Of a stretch of 64,000 nt of DNA, positions 48,749-58,359 are shown piece after piece. The stretch is from Anodontia alba (Eukaryota; Mollusca; Bivalvia; Lucinida; Lucinidae). The stretch covers positions 89,210,399-89,274,398 of the forward strand of contig OZ024828.1 of the NCBI GenBank assembly GCA_964016985.1, in the 5' to 3' direction. Every line of letters begins with the position of its first letter. Position 1 is the stretch's first letter. The position numbers and the translations under genes are program-made. The notes beneath the pieces were generated by a model. That model was not told the origin of the DNA. It did not search any database and was given only the letters and a program-made list of their open reading frames with translations.

Positions 48749-48896
48749 CATTCATTTTTTTTTTATTTTTTTGTTTTAGACTGAAACTTCTCTTTGCATC
48801 AATGAATATGTCTTAATTCAAGGACGGAAAAGTCTACTTCAGAAACACAGAGGTGTAAGGTTAAATTTACATATTGCATTTTGCATCATTATTTCA

Positions 48897-49611
48897 GAAA
48901 TAGATTTTACACGCGCAATATGTCATCGACGTCGTCAGTGAATGCCTCCGGCTCGACCTCATTAATGTCTACAGCCAAGACAAACAGTCCTTCATCAACA
49001 ACAGCTTATAATGATGTCACGACAGACAGTCCGTCGTCATCAAGAGTTCTGAATGACGTCACTTCAGATTCTACTGTCATTACGCCAGATGGGTCTATGA
49101 CCAGCGGGACTGTTTTTCTGTCGTTTACCGGTGCAGCTTCGTCTTCAACTGCTTCGACGGCAAGTGGAACAGTGACGTCTTTCATACAGCCCTCAACTGC
49201 ACAATCATCTATACCTAGTTCAGGCACAAACAAGTTTGTCTCTACGTCTGTGTTATCATCTCTGACGTCACCAGTGAGCATTCATTCTTCTGGAATTGGT
49301 GCGACGTCGGCAACCGTTACGTCACAGAGCGCGACAGGAACTAGATCAACGACTGTCGCCACCTCAAGTAACTTGCGTACAACAAAAACTAATCTCGCTG
49401 CTTCTCATAGCACACCAGGAGTTGTAGTACCAACTATCACTAAGATATCAACTGTTTCTAAACTGGGGACCGGATTAACATCGCCTGTTGCTAAGCAGTC
49501 ATCTACCAAGCCACAGACTCCGTCAGGAGCTAGTGTGGTATCGAAGGGCCCCACGAGTCAAAACCAATGTGGTGCGCCACCAACTGTTTCTGGAGGCACC
49601 ATTACTTCCAA
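48897..49611 (+). CDS. Exon: Ser/Thr-rich stalk and start of sushi domain
   Basis: The acceptor ATTATTTCAG ends at 48896, entering in phase 2; the donor CCAA|GTAAGA follows 49611, leaving in phase 2. About 238 codons, nearly half Ser or Thr with Ala, Gly, Val and Pro, as in O-glycosylated mucin stalks. The last residues, QCGAPPTVSGGTITS, are the first strand of a sushi domain (Cys at 49568). No signal peptide is included, so at least one upstream exon is expected. Confidence 0.8.
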
Positions 49612-51504
49612 GTAAGATAAAACACGGGGAACTTCAAGGAAAAGCGATCTTTTAGCATGTGCAAATAGCCTTGAAACAGACCGCCCTGCGTTGCCACACC
49701 CTCTCAACAGGACATTGTTGTCTGTTGATACGTTCTACATACTATCCAATGATTCTGTTAGCGGACAGCTAAGTCCTATATCAGTTTTTTGCGAAAGACA
49801 CAGTTTCAAATTGTGAAACTGTGTCATTCGCAAAAACTGATATAGGACTTAGCTGACACATGTCGCTACTTATATAGTTTTATATATTTTAATCCTAAAT
49901 TCATTTAGTTCCCTGGTTGCAAGACAAAACTGCCAACGTTTGCGAATTTTAGTAATTTGTTGAAATTATTGGACTTACTCACAAAGAAGTAAATACTCGT
50001 GCCGAAAAAGGAGGTTAGCAAATAACTCGATGTCTGTGTCATTTTTGTCGCACCTGCGTTGGCGACTTAGTCGTGCAAGTTTCTGTCCGCCTGTTCGTTC
50101 GCCCGAAAACTTACGTCCACCATAGCGTACGCCCTAGACGTCTACCCTAAAAGAAATCTACAAACTGTAAAACTTTACAGTTAGTTTCACTTCACTGATT
50201 GCTTTTATCTCACTGAGCTAAGCAATGATGACAACACTTCTGGTGCTTCTTTCAATATTTTAGTATGCAGGTGCGACATAAACTTCAACGAAGATCTTTA
50301 TTGACCGGCGCGGGAATCGCGCCGGTCTCTTAATGCAGCTTTGGATTTTTATATATGGGAGCGTGTTCGATTAGCTCTCAAAGGATTTTTAAAACCGCAT
50401 CGTAAATATTGATCAATAAGTAACTTAATTTTGCAACATAAGGTTACATCTTCGGCTGTCACACGGATGGGCGTGGGTTCGAATCACGCAGTGACTGCCT
50501 TTTTTTTTTTTTTTCAAAATTCAGTACGTCTCTTCATGGTGGCATTTTTTAGGTTGGTCTACAACCAGTATTTTTCATTTTTTAGATGTGCATGATTATT
50601 GCACATTTTACCTGTATTATGTGTAAAATGGCATGCAAAGCTACAAATGGGATATACAGTCGACTCTCGTTATCTCGAATTCCAAGGGACTCTCTGAAAT
50701 ACTTCGATATCCGTACCTCGACATATCAGAATTGCAGAATTGAGGAAAAAATAATTCGATTAACCACATTTAACAAATTTATGTGTAATTAGATTCTTGA
50801 AGTCAGAGATATATTGAAAATATTGTGGAAAAGAGGAGCAATTTCTCCTCTTTTCCACAATATTTTTTTACCTGTTGTTAGATTTTCATGTTTAGGCAGG
50901 GACCAGATTTTCACTTCGAGATAAGCGGTTATTTGAGATAAGCGAGATCGAGATAGCGAGAGTCAACTGTATGGAGTGCAAAGTTACAAATGTGATAAAG
51001 ATGTCTATCCTACTCATATTATGTTTAATTTTCTCAACATAGGCGTAATAATCACTTTTCATCAGGTTATCAAGCCTATGCAATGAAGATTCCTCAAAAC
51101 CCATTTTTATAAAGTAAAACTGGCTTTATTAGTTGCATTTATCAATTTTGTTATTTCTGTTCTAAAGCTCGTATGGTAGTGTACGTGCGAGTCACACCGC
51201 GATAAAGCATTTTTTTTTACTATTTTTTTTTTTTTACTATTTTTTTTCTACTATTTTTTTTTTTTTTTTTTTATTTTTTATTTTTTTTTTTATTTTTCAA
51301 ATTTCTATATCCCAACAGTCACGTAACAGAAAGCATTCATATTTGGAGTATGTGTACATAGAAGGGTCTTCTGCGATTCTATAAGAATGGACCCTGAGTT
51401 AAAGCCTCGGAATGGAGCTAGGGGTCAAAATCTGGGACACTTCTGTAAAGTGCTCTTATGCTGCGGTTAAGTTTTTAAATGCTTATATCTCGATAGTCAG
51501 TCGT

Positions 51505-51543
<39 letters not shown>

Positions 51544-53419
51544 ACTCGTACTTAGAACACGTGTATGTACATGCCAGCTTCATTCAGGTGCATGGTCACC
51601 TATGTTTTATAAATAAACTAAAAGGGTTCTTCAGGTGCAAGGTCCACCTTTGTTGTTGCCATCATAATTTTGCATGGTGCTATGCCCAGTCGTGTTCACA
51701 TTTGCAAAGCTGTTTTCATTGACCTGTCGGTTTTTTCTATCAGTTTAAGTTTGACACATTGCAGGAACTAATTGCAAGAATTATACGTACAGTCCCCGTT
51801 CATTATTTTGCACGCTGATGTGGTTTGCACGCTCACGTGTTTGTTTTTAGTGATTTTTTTTTCACGAGAAATTTCTCGGCATATTATATACCTGATAAAA
51901 TACAGTTCAGCCCACACAGGTCTTTTCTTTTGCACGCTTGCGCTTTTAGTGTTTCCACCTGAAATGGTTTGGCTTTATATACTTGTCAGATTAATGTCTA
52001 TTTATTCTCATTTCATTCAAAATAGTTAATAAATCTTAAAAAAGCATACATTAAAGAATCACATCGTTGTTCTTTTTTACCTGTTACATTGAAAATTTAT
52101 TAAACTTTAGTATACCCTTGTCCCATATCTCTAAGTAAACATTAAAAAAAATTTGCGCCGGTACTTAGACTTTTACGTCTAAATATTTCGTCTTTTATTT
52201 TATTACTGTCCACTTGTCAGAATTAAATGGCGCTGTCTATACCAAATTTAACTTACAGCTGTGGATTTCTATTACTGATCACTACATAAAGAAATGCACT
52301 GAGCACCATTGACTAGGACCTACTCAGATAAAGGACATTTGTGTCACAATATGAGAAAAGGGAGATTGTGTTATATGTGAACTAGAAAGGCCCAGACCAG
52401 CCTGCACAATCTGATCAGGACCTCCGTTAATCAACATACTATACACTAGCCAAGGATTTTGTAGGTGCTCAGCACGGCACTGATCGGACTGCCCGGATGC
52501 ATAGATAATTGTTTTGATATGCTTTTTTAATGACAAAGCCCATTTGTTCATTACACACACACACACACACACACGCACACACACACACACACAAGTTAGC
52601 ATTTTTATACATCTATAGCGGGCCGTTATCGGCCCGTCAGCTACCCTGACGGGCCGATAACGGCCCGCTATAGATTTATAAAGAATGCTAGCTGGGACAG
52701 AGAGAGAGAGAGAGAGAGAAAATATTCCCTTATTGGCCAATGTACGCACAGATAGCTCAATTCAATGTTAATACGCAAAAGCGTGTTCAAATTTGACTGT
52801 ATGTTACTGGTCAGATTTCGAAACTAACTCGTTGTCCCTGAAACGCCAAAATGATACGTATTCTTAATGACCAGCTTTCGATTTTGTTTTTCATAATTAG
52901 TTTCTCTCAAACATTTTCTCATTTGTCATGCAACACGCGACAAGCATCCATAATAGTTTATTTACCTTCTCTACTTTCTTTCCAGTGGACCATATCATGC
53001 AGGCGTATCTCGTGCTGTGTACACTTGTTTGTCTGGGTATACCCTGAGTGGCACGACCAGCATACTTTGTGGTGTTAACCACCAGTGGGGACCCGCTCCA
53101 CAGTGTATCAGTTCAAACCTGCCTATACACACTGGTCTTGAAGAAGAATTATCTGGCTGTAAGTAAAAATATGAACTTTTTATGTAGCAAAAAGTAGTTA
53201 TACATGTATATATGTTTTCGGATATATGCTCCCACCGAAGATTCAAATTGGCGCAGTCTGACCAGCCTTCGTTGTTCGCGTCAAGACACTGCATCCTTGG
53301 CGAGGCAAAGTTAGCCCAGATTCTGATCAGACTGATCAAAAGCGCAGGCTGATCTGAATCTTCGTGGGCGCACATCTCGGAAGATAAATTTTTTACGTCG
53401 TCGTGGATATATATATATA

Positions 53420-53495
<76 letters not shown>

Positions 53496-53817
53496 GCCTT
53501 TCTACCATACATGATATATGATTCATTTGAAATATACATTCATCTTCATAAATCATCATGTGCCAGTTTATATTCGATATTAAAATTTAATGTGTCTGGT
53601 TGTATAATGTAGCACCCTTTCTTTTATAGATTTATCAACAACCAGTTTTATTTAATTACACAGCGTCAGTCTTGGCTTATATGGACAGTCAAGGTCCAGT
53701 CATCGTGTTCATTCATGACGTGTGTTCAAGATATTACATGTACACTTATAGAACTATTCGATTCTGTAAAACGCAACGTAAAGCGACGGCAACTGTGTCC
53801 AAATTGTTTTTGCTTCC

Positions 53818-53848
<31 letters not shown>

Positions 53849-54604
53849 CGTCTACCCTAAAGGAAGGAATTAGCACAAGTTGTGCTAATTCCTTCCTTCG
53901 GGGTAGACACCTTTTTAAAAAGGAAAACAAACAAAAAGTCACAAATGTTATCTCATTCGTATAAATGATGGAATCTGATTGGACTGCGGATGTACAGTAT
54001 GATCTGAATCTGTGCATCTCGCAGATGCAGCAAATTTCGTTCTTTTGTTTTTTCTTTGCTTCCTAAGACAACCGTTTAGATATTTGTTTAACTTCACTGC
54101 AGCTGGCGTTAACTACCATATGGCGACCGTAAAACGTCTCCCCGTACGTCCTCATAGTGCATATAATATTTTACTTCATTTGGGATCATTGAGCGCGTTT
54201 TGAAATCGAATACCAGTTTAAAAGGCAGTGCTTGGGGGCGTATGAAGCCTCGCGAACTACTTCGCTGCATACGAAGAGAATTAATAAAACCGAGTCTACG
54301 ATTTTCGTTCTTTTGTGTGCTCTTTGTTTCCAAAAGGCAACCTTTTAGATTTTTATTTTACTTCACTGTAGCTGATGTTAAGTGCCGTGTGGTGGCCTGA
54401 ATACGTCTCCCCTGCTTCATTATAGTGCAGATTATATTTTTATTTCCTTTGGGATTATAGACCTCATTCTAATTACTTTAGAAGTCAAATATTACTTAAG
54501 CCGGTGCTAGAGGGCGTATGCAGCCTCGCAAACTACACTGTTGCATTCGGAGTGACTTGATAAAATCGAGAGATTTAATAAAATCGTGTCTTCGCTTTTC
54601 GTTC

Positions 54605-54642
<38 letters not shown>

Positions 54643-55321
54643 GTGTTTCCAAAAGCAATCTTTTAGATTTTTATTGAAAAAGGCTCATTTGATGTCATTA
54701 CGCTGATTTTCATAATTAGCAGTATGGAAAACAGGCCCTGAGATTTTTAATATTTTTCGTGCTCAACTCAGCTAAATACCATTACGAAAACGCCTATTCA
54801 AATATATTGAAAATTTCACCACCAAAAACTGAATGTTTTCAGATAAAAATTCTAATATTTTTCATATTTCTGCTCAAACGCAGATTGTGAGTACTCGTTA
54901 GAACAGCCTCGCAGAGACGGTTCTAACGAGTACCCACAATCTATGTTTTGAGCAGAAATAATAGAAAATAATATATACCCCTGTAAATCTCAGTTTTACA
55001 GTATGAAAAGTGAGGTTTAAGGGGTAAAATTATATAGGTACGTTTTCCTGATGTGAAATTTGTCCTGCTAATAAATCTCAAATTACTAACAAAGGCAAAG
55101 TCTTCCTAGCCAAACATAGCTGGGCATGAAGTTTTCTCTGCTAATAAATATGAAAATGCCAGCTATTTTTTGGCATTTTCATATCTATTAGCAGAGAATA
55201 ATATGCTCAGCTGAGTTGAGCTCGAAAAAAAGTTTTATAACCTCTGGACCAGACATTAAAAGAAATGTCATTCCACAGGTGCTCGAAGTTTTGTTTTAGC
55301 AATCCCCTTCCGATGTCTGAC

Positions 55322-55354
<33 letters not shown>

Positions 55355-58320
55355 AAACTGGTACAAGAGATAAAAAAAATCATGTCATGCTGTTTTTCAC
55401 GCTTTTTCATTTCATCTGATTTTATATTTATTTTCCAGTGCCGCTGTGGCTGGCAATTATTGTGGGTGTAGCCGTGGGTCTAATATGCCTTCTACTTCTA
55501 ATGTGTATGCTCCTAATGTGTCTAAGAGTTTGTGGGTAAGTATACTCCTATATTTGTTCCATTTAATGAAAATCTAAACGGTTGCCTTCGGAAAGAAAGA
55601 ACACACAAAAGAAAGAAAATCGGAAACTCGGTTTTATGAAGTTTCTTAATATAGAGCAGTGTAAAAGCGAACTCGGTATTTCATAATACTAGCATGGATT
55701 CAGTCATCCATGGGGAAATAAAAACGGCACTATGATGAATTACGGGGTGACCTCGTATCCATGGCTTGCCGCAGAGAGCTTAGAAAATATAACTGAAGTT
55801 ATCTAGGAAAGGCATAATCGCCAAGTACAGCCTTACTGTAAGAAGAAGAAACCGTCACGAAAACATACCTATATAACTTTGACCCCATTAAACCCCACTT
55901 TAATATAGTAAAACTGGGGTTTACAGAGGTATACATTTTTTTTCTTGTTTCTGCTCAAAAACATAGATTGTGGGTACTCGTTAGAACCGCCTCGCCGAGG
56001 CGGTTCTAACGAGTACCCACAATCTATGTTTTGAGCAGAAATATGAAAAATATCAGTGTTTTTTTATCTGAAAATTTTCAGTTTTTGGGGGTGAAATTTT
56101 CTATATATTTGAATAGGCGTGTTTTCGTAATGTGAGGAACAAATGGTAACATTAATTCAGAGATACGATAAAAATTCATTTCATTTTTGATCCAGTTCAA
56201 GAACGAGAAACTAACTGAAATTTTACAGGCTGTGGGGTGGCACTTTTTATGTTCGTATTTATACCATATTTCAATTTATTAAACCTTTCTTGGATAAAAA
56301 AATGTCTTTTTGGGGGAAATATGGAGCTTTTAAATTTTGCCTAAGCTAAGTCACATATCTATGAACTATCATATTTAATCTGTTTGCAGATGCTGGCATG
56401 GCTCTTTGTTTGGTAGCGAACCAAAGCGTTCATCTGTTGTATACCCGGAAAATAAACCAACACCGACTCCACCAAGAGGCACCGAACGAACTTCTATGAT
56501 GGTCGTCAGCGAAACAGGAAACAAATACAGCAATTTTTCCTCAGTATGTAGTTTAAGGGGATCGGATACACTTTCAGAGAGCGGCCTCGGCGGCTCAGTT
56601 GGATGCGCCGTCCGACTGGAGACCAAGAGGTCGCGGGTTCAACTGATATTACTGATATTTTTTCTTATTTCTCCTAATAAACATATATTTGTGGGTACTC
56701 ATTAGAAGCGCCTCCCCGAGGCGCGCTTATAATGAGTAGCCACAATATATGTTTATTAGGAGAAATAAGAACAATATTATCTGGATACCCCCCTCATATC
56801 TGGAGCCATGTACCATAGAAGGAAAGATTGACTTATCATGGGCTTTGAAAAAAAAATGTAGTGTCCAGTGTCCTTTTTATTGCTATTCAAGTACAGTCGA
56901 ACCTCGTTATCTCGAAATCGCTTATTTCGAATTACCGCTTATCTCGAAGTGAAAATCTGGTCCCTTTTTTAACATGAAACTATGACAACTGGCAACAAAA
57001 TAATGTGGAAAAGAGGAGAACTTGCTGCTTAGGAGCAATTTCTCCTCTTTTCCACATTATTTTATATATATATTTCTAACTTCAGGAGTCAAATTACATA
57101 TTCATTTGTTAAATGTGGTTGTTCAATTTATTGTTTTCCTCACTCTCTCAACTCTGATATGTCGAGGTACGGATATCTCGAAGTGTTTCAGTGAGTCCCT
57201 TGGAATTCGAGATAACGAGATTCGACTGTATTTGAAGAAAAATATACTGTGTACTGTACTTTCAAGGAGCCAGCTTTGTCTAAATTATTTTTTAACCCTT
57301 CCGATATGGGTCTATGCTATTAGGAAAACATTTACTCCGAGAGGGAAAAAATTCTTTTCTTATTTCTTATGGCATAGACCCCTTTTTAGACAGGGCTTTG
57401 CCTACCGTAAAGTAAAGAGAAATCACAAAAGTTACCTCTCTTGGCAGAAGTGACGAAAAATCTACCAAGCAGGCATTATTCTCTTCATTTCTAGGTGTTG
57501 TCATATTTGTCCGATGAATCGAGGAAAGTACAAAACACATTCTCTTGTCCTTCTTGCAAATGAGACGCATCCTGTCTTCTCTGTGCCGGGCCAGTCAAGA
57601 AAAAAAAAAAAAAAAAAAAAAAAGATCCCCTATCGGTAACAGCTATATTAAATATAGAACCTTTTTTCCATTTCAAGGACAATAATATCACCTACCACTA
57701 CCTACTCTCTTTCTCCCCTACCCACACACGTACGTTTTTGCAGTCTTTGTCAAAGTGCTAAGTACGTGTTCATGTCTTAATCTGACTTTTGTGTTTAATT
57801 GGCATATTTAATGTCAGAAACTTTTAGAATCAAAATGTTAGGGTATTCTAAATTCTAAAAGGAATTGGTCCTGAAATCAATAATCATACAGATGAAAAAG
57901 CAAATAGCTGAAGAGTTGAAATTTTCTGGGCCAGACTAACTAGTTTCGGTCAATTAAATATAAGTGGATACCAAGGAAATGCCACAATCACGAAACCCAG
58001 CCTTCTCGAGGCACCAAACGTAGAAATGAGGAACAAATACTGACAAAACAAACACCACATATGAAACCACCGACGCACAAAGAAGAACTACAACAGAGGA
58101 ACTCCTTCGAACGGTCTGTAGGGACACTGTTTAGAACGGGTGAGGGGGTGGGGCTGGGGCTGGGTGCTTTAATCACTTATACTCACGCGAAACCTCTCCC
58201 TTAATTCTGATGCAGCACCAAATTACAAATACATGTTCGGTCCGCAAAGGGTCCTCTACCTCATTTGTAGACGAGCGCAATAAAGCGCACATAATCACAA
58301 ACACTATGACAAACACACAT

Positions 58321-58359
<39 letters not shown>

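Larger units (their letters stand above)
33368..48896. other. Intergenic between REXO4 and the sushi-domain gene
   Basis: About 15.5 kb with no gene of recognised family. It is occupied by MITE copies, tandem arrays, SINEs, a probable Mutator-type element, foldbacks and a CRE-motif cluster, which have their own entries. A small ORF at 40238-40432 is the only possible coding segment. The first exon or exons of the downstream gene probably lie near the right end. Confidence 0.6.
49612..52985. other. Intron splitting the sushi domain: repeats
   Basis: It contains the foldback at 49768, a dispersed repeat (50148-50303), a CGCGCC hairpin (50304-50328), a tRNA-like B-box segment (50470-50500, rejected as a tRNA), pogo-like MITE copy C (50657-50969), T-rich and A-rich runs (51208-51296, 51507-51541) and the palindrome at 52594. 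Nothing coding is recognised. Confidence 0.6.

Noticed and set aside
48780..48855. Possible exon between a TTTTAG acceptor and GAGGT|GTAAGG
   Set aside because: Open in one frame, but none of the available donors gives the phase required by the exon at 48897.
50443..50506. tRNA-like 3' end (GGGTTCGAATCAC followed by a T run)
   Set aside because: No matching acceptor stem or A box at a normal distance; probably a tRNA-derived repeat remnant.
53403..53612. Open frames of alternating Ile-Tyr
   Set aside because: Translation of a (TA)n microsatellite.
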